DNA of 64,000 nucleotides from Eubacterium sp. (GTDB lineage Bacteria; Bacillota; Clostridia; Oscillospirales; Acutalibacteraceae): contig JAFUEH010000020.1 of assembly GCA_017463985.1 (NCBI GenBank), forward strand, positions 62,001 through 126,000. The letters run 5' to 3'. The position numbers were made by a program, and so were the translations under genes. The notes under the pieces were generated by a model. The model saw only the letters and a program-made list of their open reading frames with translations. It did not search any database and was not told the origin of the DNA. Of the stretch, positions 45,384 through 54,247 are shown piece by piece. Within the stretch, counting starts at the first letter, position 1, and the number at the start of each line of letters is the position of its first letter.

Positions 45384-45389
45384 GAATGT

Positions 45390-45467
45390 GGTGGGATTGG
45401 CCTAGTTGGTTAGGGCGCCAGTTTGTGGCACTGGAGGTCATCAGTTCGACTCTGATATCCCACCCCA
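45390..45467 (+). tRNA. tRNA-His (GTG)
   Basis: Acceptor GTGGGAT / ATCCCAC with an encoded extra G at -1 opposite C73, the tRNA-His hallmark. Anticodon GTG in CAGTTTGTGGCACTG; encoded CCA. Confidence 0.96.
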
Positions 45468-45491
45468 TTTTTTTATGCCCATTTCAACCAT

Positions 45492-45566
45492 TGGGGAGTA
45501 GCCAAGCGGTAAGGCACCGGACTTTGACTCCGTCATTCGTGGGTTCGAATCCCGCCTCCCCAGCCA
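45492..45566 (+). tRNA. tRNA-Gln (TTG)
   Basis: Acceptor TGGGGAG / CTCCCCA, anticodon loop CTTTGAC (TTG), T-loop GTTCGAA, encoded CCA. Last tRNA of the cluster. Confidence 0.96.
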
Positions 45567-45567
45567 G

Positions 45568-45596
45568 AAAAAGCACTGCTTCGGCAGTGCTTTTTT
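45568..45596 (+). terminator. Terminator of the tRNA cluster
   Basis: A 12-bp stem AAAAAGCACTGC / GCAGTGCTTTTT capped by a TTCG tetraloop, then T-run. Confidence 0.95.
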
Positions 45597-45834
45597 CAAT
45601 GATGTGTTCCGCTGCACGGAACGTGAGGAGCCTACTTCAATTTTGTTGTACGGATATATGTTCGCTTAGTCGAAGTTTTATATCCTGTGTTAATAATTTT
45701 GACAAAGGGCTCTAACAACCATACAACTGTCATTAATAAGCCGTGTTCCATTGCGAACGCGGCTTATTTAATATTGCGTATTACGAAATCTTTTTAAATA
45801 CAATTAAATTTTTGATTTTTTTTCATAACATCTC
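45597..45834 (+). other. Non-coding stretch between tRNA cluster and NRPS operon
   Basis: No gene is seen. It holds small inverted repeats (GTTCCG / CGGAAC at 45607-45623; GGATATA / TATATCC at 45651-45684), a terminator-like hairpin at 45735-45768, and a T-rich tract at 45800-45822 just ahead of the NRPS-operon promoter. A 109-codon frame across 45386-45715 runs through tRNAs and is not believed. Confidence 0.7.
45735..45768 (+). terminator. Bidirectional hairpin terminator
   Basis: A 14-bp stem AATAAGCCGTGTTC / GAACGCGGCTTATT with one wobble pair and a 6-nt loop, then TTAATATT. It isolates the NRPS-operon promoter from upstream transcription. Confidence 0.75.
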
Positions 45835-45837
45835 AAA

Positions 45838-45873
45838 TTTGTTATACATTTGTTATACGTCTTATGTTATACT
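45838..45873 (+). promoter_or_regulatory. NRPS-operon promoter with tandem TTTGTTATAC boxes
   Basis: TTTGTTATAC at 45838-45847 and again at 45849-45858, 11 bp apart (one helix turn). An extended -10 (TGT then TATACT, 45868-45873) starts 16 nt after the G of the second box. No good -35 hexamer fits, so the boxes probably bind an activator that replaces it. An identical layout stands at 61585-61620. The leader is about 45 nt to the STAS gene. Confidence 0.75.
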
Positions 45874-45924
45874 CTAAATTGGTTAGGTTTATAATTCTAT
45901 AATGATGTTATTGGAGGAATGGAA

Positions 45925-46215
45925 ATGGACATCAAAAAAGAAATGAATACTTCAAAGGTTACGCTTTCACTGAAGGGATGGCTTGACACGCAGACAGCAC
46001 CTGCACTTAAGGCGGAGCTGGATTCACTTGAAAGCAACATTACCGAGCTTGAAATTAACTGCGCTGAGTTGGAGTATATCTCTTCTGCAGGGATCAGGCA
46101 GCTGGTTGCCGCTCATACAAAGATGAACGGAAATCTTGCACTGAGCAACGTGTCTGCTGAGGTGATGTCCGTACTGAAAATGACGGGCATTAACAATGTT
46201 TTGAAAATAAAATGA
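45925..46215 (+). CDS. STAS-domain anti-anti-sigma factor
   Basis: 96 residues from the ATG at 45925, 7 nt after GGAGG; the ATG at 45919 is too close to that site. A single STAS domain like SpoIIAA/RsbV, with the likely phosphorylated Ser54 in LEYISSAGIRQL. It would be phosphorylated by an RsbW-type kinase and dephosphorylated by a PP2C phosphatase; both activities occur in the next protein. Overlaps the next gene by 4 nt (ATGA). Confidence 0.88.
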   Translation: MDIKKEMNTSKVTLSLKGWLDTQTAPALKAELDSLESNITELEINCAELEYISSAGIRQLVAAHTKMNGNLALSNVSAEVMSVLKMTGINNVLKIK

Positions 46216-48158
46216 AAAAATCAGAGTCGATCAAAAAGAAAATATTAAAGCGATTTGTTGCGTCAACATTGATAATTGTTGTTATCGTATCGCTCTTTAC
46301 GCTCGTGTCGGTGCATTTTTATACGGATCATAAATACCAAGACGAGGCGGAGAAAATGTCAACACTCGTCATTAACAGTGTTTTAGATGGCGTAAATCTC
46401 TCTTCTCTTTCTCCTGAGAAGGATAATGAGGAGTATGAACGGGTGACAGACATTTTCCAAAATTTCTGCTCTGCTTACAGGTTACACTATATGTACCTTT
46501 ATACGCTTGAGGACGGAATGATTGTAAGAAAGGTGATTGCTTCCGGTAACCCTGACGCTGCTCAAAAAGTAGAACATGATGGATTAATTGAGGGAAGGCG
46601 AGAGCCTGACGAATATGAAACAGCCATCATTTCGGGAAGATCAACCCAGGCAAGTTGGGAGGAAAATAACCGATACGGTAATGTGCGTTGCTTTCTTTTC
46701 GGCATATATGATAGTGACGGAAGCCTGAAAGGCTTTCTCGGAATTGATTATACCGAATCGGATATTGCAGGCTATGTAGCCAGAAGTACAGTGGTGATTG
46801 TTGCCATACTCGTTATACTTCTTGCGGTAATATTCAAAACGGAATACCGAACCCTCAATAAAAATATCTTTGAGCCTGTCAGTGAAATTTCTGATAAGAT
46901 GAGCTGCTTTGCCTCTGAACGCGGGAATACCGGCGAGCCGCTGAAAACAGAAGCAGGCGCGGAAATTCAAAGTATTGTCAGCTCGTTTGAAAAAATGTCG
47001 GTAGATATTGAAAACTACGTTGATAACATTGAAAGTCTTACCGAGGAGCGGGCGAAGGCAGACGCCATGATGGAGGCTGCCAGGAAAATCCAAATGGGCT
47101 TTGTACCTGCCGTGCTTGAGCGCAACTGTGTAAGCGCGGGAATATATGCTATCGAAAGCCCTGCCAAAGCCGTTGGCGGTGATTTTTATGATTGCTTTGT
47201 CAAGGACGGATATTTGTTTGGCGTTGTGGGCGATGTTTCGGAAAAAGGAATTTCCGCTGCGCTCTTTATGGTGGTGCTGAAATCTAAAATATCGGATTAT
47301 ATGAAAGCCGGCTTGTCGCCTGCAGAAGCACTGCTCGCGGTCAATGATGAGATGTCGCAGCAAAATCCCGAGGGGATGTTTGCAACAGCGTTTGCTTTTA
47401 AGCTGAATTTATCCGGCGGAGAAATGACCTTTGCCAACGCAGGTCACAACAGACCGATTATCATTTCGTCCAATACGCATTATCTTGATATGAACAGCGG
47501 TATGTTGCTTGGCTTAATGAAGGGAATACCCGTGAAAGACGAAACGCTTTGCCTGAAGCCTTCGGATTCCATCCTGATCTATACCGACGGTGTGACAGAG
47601 GCTGTTAATAAAAGCAAGGAGTTTTTCGGAGAAGAAAGGCTGATTTCCTTGCTGAAAGGCAATGAAGTCAAAAAGCCTAAGGATATTTCAGCGCTGATTA
47701 AGACGCGTGTTGACGAATTTCAATCAGACGGAGAGCAGTTTGACGACATAACCGTTTTCAGCCTTCAATATTACGGCTGTGCAGCATTAACATTGTCGCC
47801 AGAGCTTTCAGCCTTTGACGAAATAACAGATAATGTTTTCTGCAGACTAGGTTGTCACGAGGCGACAAGGAAAATGCTTCTCGCCTGCGAGGAAATATTT
47901 GTGAATATTTGCAGCTATGCTGAAGCGACGGAGGTAAAAGTAAAAATAGAGGATGAAAAAGGCGATGTTGCCATCATGTTTTCAGACAACGGCTCGCCCT
48001 TTAATCCTCTGGAATACGACAAAACAAAAACATTTGAGGAGCTTGCTGGCGGCGGCATGGGGATTTCTATGGTAAAGCAGCTTGCAAAGGAAATCAGCTA
48101 TCGCTATGAAAACAGTAAAAATACTCTGAAAATGGTTTTCAGTAACGGAGGTAAGTAA
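46212..48158 (+). CDS. SpoIIE-type PP2C phosphatase with sensor and RsbW-like kinase domain
   Basis: 648 residues. Membrane helices at about 15-35 and 192-210 flank an extracytoplasmic sensor domain; a HAMP-like and short coiled-coil link follows. A SpoIIE/RsbU phosphatase domain (about 295-515) has metal ligands in VGGDFYD (Asp324), VVGDVSEKG and YTDGVTE. The C-terminal domain (about 535-648) is an RsbW/SpoIIAB-type ATP-binding fold: EEIFVNICSYA, FSDNGSPFNP, GGGMGISMVKQL. It thus joins phosphatase and kinase/anti-sigma modules. Its stop directly abuts the NRPS start. Confidence 0.88.
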   Translation: MKKSESIKKKILKRFVASTLIIVVIVSLFTLVSVHFYTDHKYQDEAEKMSTLVINSVLDGVNLSSLSPEKDNEEYERVTDIFQNFCSAYRLHYMYLYTLEDGMIVRKVIASGNPDAAQKVEHDGLIEGRREPDEYETAIISGRSTQASWEENNRYGNVRCFLFGIYDSDGSLKGFLGIDYTESDIAGYVARSTVVIVAILVILLAVIFKTEYRTLNKNIFEPVSEISDKMSCFASERGNTGEPLKTEAGAEIQSIVSSFEKMSVDIENYVDNIESLTEERAKADAMMEAARKIQMGFVPAVLERNCVSAGIYAIESPAKAVGGDFYDCFVKDGYLFGVVGDVSEKGISAALFMVVLKSKISDYMKAGLSPAEALLAVNDEMSQQNPEGMFATAFAFKLNLSGGEMTFANAGHNRPIIISSNTHYLDMNSGMLLGLMKGIPVKDETLCLKPSDSILIYTDGVTEAVNKSKEFFGEERLISLLKGNEVKKPKDISALIKTRVDEFQSDGEQFDDITVFSLQYYGCAALTLSPELSAFDEITDNVFCRLGCHEATRKMLLACEEIFVNICSYAEATEVKVKIEDEKGDVAIMFSDNGSPFNPLEYDKTKTFEELAGGGMGISMVKQLAKEISYRYENSKNTLKMVFSNGGK

Positions 48159-51100
48159 ATGTTTGATATTATCAAAAAAATAGAGAAAAATGCGGCAGAA
48201 AATCCAAATAAAAAAATCGTTTTTGATCCGAAAGGCAGCTATACTTATGCCGAGCTGAAAAGCCTTGCAAGAAAAATTGCAGGCAAGCTCAACAGGCTAG
48301 GCATCGGTGAGGGCGATTTTGTAACGATTGAGCTCCCAAGAGAGAGAATATACGTTGCGGCGATGTACGGCGCCGTGCTTTCAGGGGCAGGCTATGCGCC
48401 GCTTTCTCCCGAATATCCCGAGGAAAGACTGGAATACATCAGGGAAAACTGTAAGGCAAAGGCGATTATTAACGAACGCTTTTTAAGGGGTATTGAAAGC
48501 GAGGCGGAATTTGCTGTTGCCGACCGCAACCCTGCTTCACCTGCGTTATTGATTTATACCTCCGGTTCAACGGGAAAGCCAAAGGGCGTTTTGCACCACT
48601 ACGACAGTATGTGCGATTCTGTTTACCGTTACGGCGATATTGTCGGATTGGCTGAGGGATCGACGGTTGCCCTCAATGCGCCGTTTACATTTATTGTTTC
48701 GTTGTTGGATATTGTCTATCCTCTTACAGCAAACATGGCAGAATTCATCATCCCATACAGCACGATGAGAGACCCGGTGCTGCTGGCAGATTTCGTTAAC
48801 GAAAATAATATTAACCATCTTTTCATCAGCCCTAAAATCCTGAAAATTTTTCAGCCAAAGGGCCATTCACTGAAAAGCGTCTATACAGGAAGCGAAAGAG
48901 TATCAAACATCTATTTTGATGATTTTGACGTGATAGTATTCTATGGGCAGAGTGAATGTGCCGGCACGCTATCCTTTTTAGTTGACAAGAAATATGAAAA
49001 CACGCCTATCGGCAAGGCTGCTGACGGCGTTGCTATGTATGTACTGGACGACAACGGTAACGAGGTCGAGGAGGGCGAACTTTGCCTGACAGGCACCTTC
49101 GCCTCTTGCTATCTTGGGTTGGAGGAGCAGTCCAAAAAGACCTTTGTTCCTAACCCGTTTGAGAGCAGAGACGGCCATAAAAATATGCTTAAAACGGGCG
49201 ATATTGTGAAGCTTGGCGAGGACGGAAACGTTATTTTCCTCAACCGCCGTGACTGGATGGTAAAAATCAACGGTCAGCGTGTGGAGCCCGGCGAAATTGA
49301 AGCCATCATCAAAAATACAGACGGCATTTTTGATGCTGCCGTCAAGGATTTTAAAAATCAGTACAACCAGGTATATTTGGTTGCTTACTATGTTGAAAAT
49401 GAGCCTATTGACGCAGAAGACATTAGACGTGCTATCGCTAAAAAACTGCCGTCGTATATGATTCCGGCTTTCTTTGTGAAGCTGGATAAGCTACCTGTTA
49501 ACCAAAACGGCAAGCTTGACAGAAGCGCTCTTATGGCACCCGAGGCAAGCGATTTCAGAAGCGAATATATTGCGCCAGAAACAGAGCTGCAAAAGGCAAT
49601 CTGCGAGGCGTTTGAGAAGATATTAGGCCTTGAGAAGGTCAGTGTTGAGGATGATTTCTTTGCCCTTGGCGGTGACTCTATTAAGAGCGCGATGGTGTGC
49701 GCAGAATGTGCGCTTTATCGCCTTACCTCTGCGGATATATTTGCCGGAAAAACGCCGAGAGTCATCGAACGTATTTTGCTTGAAAAGGCCTCCAAAAACG
49801 CCGCCTCCGAAACAAAAGAAAGAAAGAGAATTTACCCGCTTACGCCGATGGAAAGGGGTATGTATCTTGAACAGAAGCTCAATGAAAGCAGCACTATTTA
49901 CAACCTAAATGTTGCCATAACCTTGGAGGGCCCTGAAGTTGAGACTGTTAAAGCGGCGATTGACAAGGTGTTTATGGCGCACGAGGCGCTTCATTCCACT
50001 TATGGTGAGGAGAACGGACTACCTGTCAGAATTTTAATGAATACGCTTCCCGAAATCAAGGTCGTGGAAGGTAAGCGCATTGACGAGGTAATGCAAATTG
50101 TTGATACAAAATTGGAGCCGTTCAATCTTAACGACGGTATTCCTGCGCGTTCAACGCTTTATCCGCTGGCGGACGGAAAAATCATTTATCATCTTGAAAT
50201 ACATCATATCGCTTTTGACGGCGGTTCTGCGCAACCGTTCTTTGACGAGTTAATGGCTGCTGTTCAAGGTAAGGAAATCAAGCCTGCCGGTATAGAGCTT
50301 TCCGATCTATATGAGGACGCCCTAAACGCTGACAACAGCAAGGGAATGGCGTTTTATAAGGAGCTTTTCAGCGACGGCGTACCTGTTAACGATATGCCGA
50401 TCAAGGGCAAAAGACCGAAGGTGCATCCGCTGGGAGACACAGAGCTTTCCTTCACTTATACTACAGATGAGATAAAGCGCATTGACCTGGCGGCAAAGAA
50501 GTACCAGATGACTGAGTTTGAACTGATTTTTTCTGCTGCTGCAATGGTGCTTGGAAAATACACTGCAAGCGAGGATGTTGTACTGGGTATTCCGACGAAT
50601 ATGCGTCCTGCGGGAGCGGAGGGCGTGATCGGTATGTTTGTGAATACGGCGCCCGTTCGTATTAAGCCTGAAAGGCAGCAAAAGATAAACGATTATCTTT
50701 CCGGTGTCAGCGAAGCGGTCAGGAACGCAACCTACGGTGCTTCGCTGCCGTTTGAGGAGATAGTCGGTGAGTTTGCAAAAACAAGGGATGAATCGAGAAA
50801 TCCGATTTTCGATGTCAGCGTCAATTATCATTATCTCCCTGATCAATATGAGGGCGACGGCATAACCGCGTCACTGTATGTACCGCTTCAAAAGATGAGC
50901 AGGGATTTGGGAATTGTGATCGTCAAAAGAGGTAACGAACTCAAATTCACCATTCAGTATTCCTCGCTTTTGTTTGACGCTACGGTTGTAGAAAATTTTG
51001 CTGAGCAGTTAAGAGCAACCCTCACGGTACTTACAGAGGGTAGCGCCAAAACAGTTCGCGATGCCCTCGCATTGCCTGCGCCTCAGCTTCAGGCTCTTGA

Positions 51101-54083
51101 AAAATTCAGCATTACCGCCGAAAGCGAAATGAGCGAAGGCTTGCTTCATCAGCTGTTTGAAAAAAATGTTCGGGAAAATGAAAACAAAATCGCCTTAATT
51201 GCCAAGGACGGCACGTTTACTTACGGCGAACTCAACAAAAGAGCAAATGTTTTAGCCAATAACCTTATCGCAAAGGGCGTAAAGGTTGGCGATAGCGTAG
51301 CGCTTTTACTCCCCAGAAGGAGCTGCTTCTTCGCCGCGTTGTTCGGCGTTAACAAGGCAGGCGCGGCGTTCATACCTTGTGATCCGCAGTATCCTGCCGA
51401 CAGAATCAATCATATCATAACCGATTCAGAGGCTGCCTTTATCATCACCACAGAGGACAAGTTAGCAGATTATCCGAGCGAAAAGGCGATTAATATTGAT
51501 GAACTGATGATCGGCGATGATACGGAAAATCCGAATGTGCCGATGAGCGATGATGAGCTTTCCTATATGATTTACACCTCCGGTTCAACCGGAAAGCCAA
51601 AGGGCGTTATGCTCCGTCATCAAGGCATTTGTAATTATCTGAATCCTCATCCTGCCAATATCCATATTCACCGCATTAAAGAGGCAGTGGGCAACTACCT
51701 GTCAGTGACAACAGTTTCCTTTGATATGTCCTTTAAGGAGCACTGTGCGGCGCTTTGCAACGAGAAAACGCTCGTGTTCACCTCGGAGGACGAGATGAAT
51801 GATCCGAGGGCGCTTGCAGAGATGATGCAAGAATATGATATTGACTGCATTAATGCAACACCCTCAAGGCTGGCGCAGTATATGGAATACGCTCCGTTTA
51901 CCGAATCGTTAAAAAGCTGTAAACTGATTATGTCGGGCGGCGAGGCTTATCCGTTGTCGCTTCGTGATCACCTTAAAGCTGCTGCACCGCAGGCAATGAT
52001 TGTGAATACCTACGGACCGACGGAAATCACTGTTTCCTGTAATGCGGGCGATTTGACGAATGCAGAATATGTCACCGTCGGCAGACCGCTTTTGAATTAC
52101 AAGGAATATATTGTTGATAAGTTTGGCGATTTGGCGCCTTTCGGCGTAATCGGTGAGCTTTATATCGGCGGCGTCGGCGTTGCAAAGGGCTATAAAAATC
52201 TGAAAGAAAAAACCGAGCAGGCGTTTGTTGATTTTAACGGTCAAAGGATGTATCGCTCAGGCGACTACTCCAAGTGGGACAAAAACGGTTTTGTCCAGAT
52301 TTTAGGCAGATTGGATAATCAGGTTAAGCTGCGCGGACTGCGTATTGAGCTTGGAGAAATCGAAGGCTTAATTGCCGCTCAGCCGTACATTAAGAATGCG
52401 GTTGTTGTCATCAAAAAAATTAACAATCAAGAAAATCTTTGCGCCTATTTTACGGCGGAAAAAGAGATTGATATTAATGCACTGCGTGAGGAGCTGAAAA
52501 AGCATTTAACGCATTATATGGTGCCTACGGCGTATCTTCAGATGAATGAAATGCCCGTCACGGCAAACGGTAAAACCGATATTAAGAACCTTCCCGAGCC
52601 GATTGCCACTGCAGTCAACGAATATGTTGCTCCCGAAACCGAGCTTGAAAAATTCTTCTGCGAAGTGTTTGAAAAAGCGCTGAAACTCGATAAAGTTGGT
52701 GCAACGGATGATTTCTTTGAGCTTGGCGGCAGCTCGCTGGTTGTTACCTCGGTTGTCGTTGCGGCCAGCGAAAAGGGATATGATTTAACCTACGGCGATG
52801 TTTTCAAAATGACGACGCCGAGAGCGTTGGCACAGCTCTTTGGAAAAGGGGAGAAAGCCTCCACCGGTCTGTTTGATTTTGAGGACTATGACTATTCGGC
52901 CATTAACGCGCTGCTTGATAAGAACACGGTCGAGTCTTTCATCGGCGGTGATATGCGTGAGCTCGGTAATGTGCTGATAACGGGTGCTACGGGCTATATG
53001 GGCGCGCATCTGCTGGCGCAGTATCTTGACGAGGAGAAGGGCAGGGCATACTGCCTGATCCGCAAGGGCGAATTTAAGTCAGCCAAGAGCCGCTTGCAGG
53101 CCATGATGTTCTATTACTTTGACGATAAGTATGTTGAGGAAATTGAGCACCGCGTTGACGTGCTGGACGGTGATGTTACCAATTATGCCTGCTTTGAACC
53201 GTTTGAAGAGCTTGAAATTAATACGATTTTTAACTGTGCGGCCAATGTAAAGCATTTCTCGAGCGGAACGGATATTGAGGATATCAACGTCGGCGGTGCC
53301 GTGAACTGCGTTACGCTTGCCGAAAGGCTCGGCGCAAGGCTGATTCACTTCTCAACGATTTCTGTCGGCGGAACCACGGACGATTTATCAAAGCTTTCCA
53401 AAAAGGTACTTGACGAGCAGGCGTTCTACTTCGGTCAGGATTTGGATAATAAATATATTTCTTCCAAGCTGATGGGCGAAAGAGCCGTGCTGGAGGCTGT
53501 TGCTGACGGAAGAATTGACGGTAAGGTGATCCGTGTCGGTACGCTGTCAGCAAGAGAGTCTGACGGTGAGTTCCAGATTAACTTCCTGACAAATAATTTT
53601 ATGGGAAGACTGCGCTCGTATAACCTGCTCGGTTGCTTCCCGTACAGTATGATCGAAAATCAGACCTGTATGGGCCCGATTGATGCCTCCTGCAGGGCGT
53701 TCCTCAAGCTTTCCAAAACGCCGAAGGCTTGCTGTCTGTTCAATGCGGTCAACAACCACACCATACCGCTTGGCGATATTATCCGCCAGATGAATAAAAA
53801 CGGTATGAATATTCGCTTTGTGGAGTACAGTGAATTTGTGGATGCGCTGACAGAGGCGCAGCAGGATGCGGAAAAGGCTGCTATCCTTTCAAGTATGACG
53901 GCGTATATGGGACACACCTCGGAAAAGCAGGTGATCACCGTGCCGTTTTCCTCGCATTATACCACGCAGATTCTCGCAAGGCTCGGCTTCTTCTGGAACG
54001 CCGGCGGTGAAGAATATGTTAACCATTTTATCAATTCCTTAAGAGGCTTCGTCTTCTTTGATAAGGATAACCTGAACCGATGA
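48159..54083 (+). CDS. Dimodular non-ribosomal peptide synthetase, A-T-C-A-T-reductase
   Basis: 1974 residues. A1 (1-460; core YTSGSTGKPKG near 132) has FTFIVSLLD where amino-acid-activating domains have F-D-x-S, so the alpha-amine-binding Asp is replaced by Ile. T1: GGDS, Ser507. C domain: HHIAFDG at 682-688, intact. A2 (about 1000-1450; YTSGSTG near 1138) keeps the Asp (SFDMSFKEH) and has Lys at the position of GrsA 239. T2: GGSS, Ser1526. Terminal NAD(P)H reductase: GATGYMG at 1609-1615, YISSK (Tyr1766, Lys1770). Release as an aldehyde or alcohol is expected. No PPTase or exporter gene is in the window. Begins right after the phosphatase stop. Confidence 0.93.
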   Translation: MFDIIKKIEKNAAENPNKKIVFDPKGSYTYAELKSLARKIAGKLNRLGIGEGDFVTIELPRERIYVAAMYGAVLSGAGYAPLSPEYPEERLEYIRENCKAKAIINERFLRGIESEAEFAVADRNPASPALLIYTSGSTGKPKGVLHHYDSMCDSVYRYGDIVGLAEGSTVALNAPFTFIVSLLDIVYPLTANMAEFIIPYSTMRDPVLLADFVNENNINHLFISPKILKIFQPKGHSLKSVYTGSERVSNIYFDDFDVIVFYGQSECAGTLSFLVDKKYENTPIGKAADGVAMYVLDDNGNEVEEGELCLTGTFASCYLGLEEQSKKTFVPNPFESRDGHKNMLKTGDIVKLGEDGNVIFLNRRDWMVKINGQRVEPGEIEAIIKNTDGIFDAAVKDFKNQYNQVYLVAYYVENEPIDAEDIRRAIAKKLPSYMIPAFFVKLDKLPVNQNGKLDRSALMAPEASDFRSEYIAPETELQKAICEAFEKILGLEKVSVEDDFFALGGDSIKSAMVCAECALYRLTSADIFAGKTPRVIERILLEKASKNAASETKERKRIYPLTPMERGMYLEQKLNESSTIYNLNVAITLEGPEVETVKAAIDKVFMAHEALHSTYGEENGLPVRILMNTLPEIKVVEGKRIDEVMQIVDTKLEPFNLNDGIPARSTLYPLADGKIIYHLEIHHIAFDGGSAQPFFDELMAAVQGKEIKPAGIELSDLYEDALNADNSKGMAFYKELFSDGVPVNDMPIKGKRPKVHPLGDTELSFTYTTDEIKRIDLAAKKYQMTEFELIFSAAAMVLGKYTASEDVVLGIPTNMRPAGAEGVIGMFVNTAPVRIKPERQQKINDYLSGVSEAVRNATYGASLPFEEIVGEFAKTRDESRNPIFDVSVNYHYLPDQYEGDGITASLYVPLQKMSRDLGIVIVKRGNELKFTIQYSSLLFDATVVENFAEQLRATLTVLTEGSAKTVRDALALPAPQLQALEKFSITAESEMSEGLLHQLFEKNVRENENKIALIAKDGTFTYGELNKRANVLANNLIAKGVKVGDSVALLLPRRSCFFAALFGVNKAGAAFIPCDPQYPADRINHIITDSEAAFIITTEDKLADYPSEKAINIDELMIGDDTENPNVPMSDDELSYMIYTSGSTGKPKGVMLRHQGICNYLNPHPANIHIHRIKEAVGNYLSVTTVSFDMSFKEHCAALCNEKTLVFTSEDEMNDPRALAEMMQEYDIDCINATPSRLAQYMEYAPFTESLKSCKLIMSGGEAYPLSLRDHLKAAAPQAMIVNTYGPTEITVSCNAGDLTNAEYVTVGRPLLNYKEYIVDKFGDLAPFGVIGELYIGGVGVAKGYKNLKEKTEQAFVDFNGQRMYRSGDYSKWDKNGFVQILGRLDNQVKLRGLRIELGEIEGLIAAQPYIKNAVVVIKKINNQENLCAYFTAEKEIDINALREELKKHLTHYMVPTAYLQMNEMPVTANGKTDIKNLPEPIATAVNEYVAPETELEKFFCEVFEKALKLDKVGATDDFFELGGSSLVVTSVVVAASEKGYDLTYGDVFKMTTPRALAQLFGKGEKASTGLFDFEDYDYSAINALLDKNTVESFIGGDMRELGNVLITGATGYMGAHLLAQYLDEEKGRAYCLIRKGEFKSAKSRLQAMMFYYFDDKYVEEIEHRVDVLDGDVTNYACFEPFEELEINTIFNCAANVKHFSSGTDIEDINVGGAVNCVTLAERLGARLIHFSTISVGGTTDDLSKLSKKVLDEQAFYFGQDLDNKYISSKLMGERAVLEAVADGRIDGKVIRVGTLSARESDGEFQINFLTNNFMGRLRSYNLLGCFPYSMIENQTCMGPIDASCRAFLKLSKTPKACCLFNAVNNHTIPLGDIIRQMNKNGMNIRFVEYSEFVDALTEAQQDAEKAAILSSMTAYMGHTSEKQVITVPFSSHYTTQILARLGFFWNAGGEEYVNHFINSLRGFVFFDKDNLNR

Positions 54084-54109
54084 TAAGATTACGGTATAGA
54101 GGCAAACAA

Positions 54110-54199
54110 ATGCAAAAGACGCTATCCGTAGTGTTTGCCGTTATGATGACACTTACTGCTTTGTCATGCAATGTGTCAATCACGACGGTGTTGCTGTAA
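54110..54199 (+). CDS. 29-residue lipoprotein-signal-like peptide
   Basis: A short frame with AGAGG 7 nt before its ATG. The product has a basic start (MQKT), a hydrophobic core and a lipobox-like LTALSC, then only nine residues before the stop. It may be a small lipopeptide, a pheromone-type signal peptide source or the decayed start of a lipoprotein gene. It lies between the NRPS and the VanX-like lipoprotein on the same strand. Coding status is unproven. Confidence 0.4.
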   Translation: MQKTLSVVFAVMMTLTALSCNVSITTVLL

Positions 54200-54247
54200 T
54201 TGATTCTATGGATAGCTTTTGCGTTGAATTTTAATGGAGGATAAAAA

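Noticed and set aside
45386-45715. 109-codon ORF over tRNA-His and tRNA-Gln
   Set aside because: Reads through tRNA genes and a terminator; no plausible ribosome site or protein-like composition.
48159-54083. Classic pyrazinone-forming dipeptide-aldehyde NRPS
   Set aside because: The domain order fits, but A1 lacks the alpha-amine-binding Asp, so a free N-terminal amine needed for cyclisation is not expected; kept only as an alternative.
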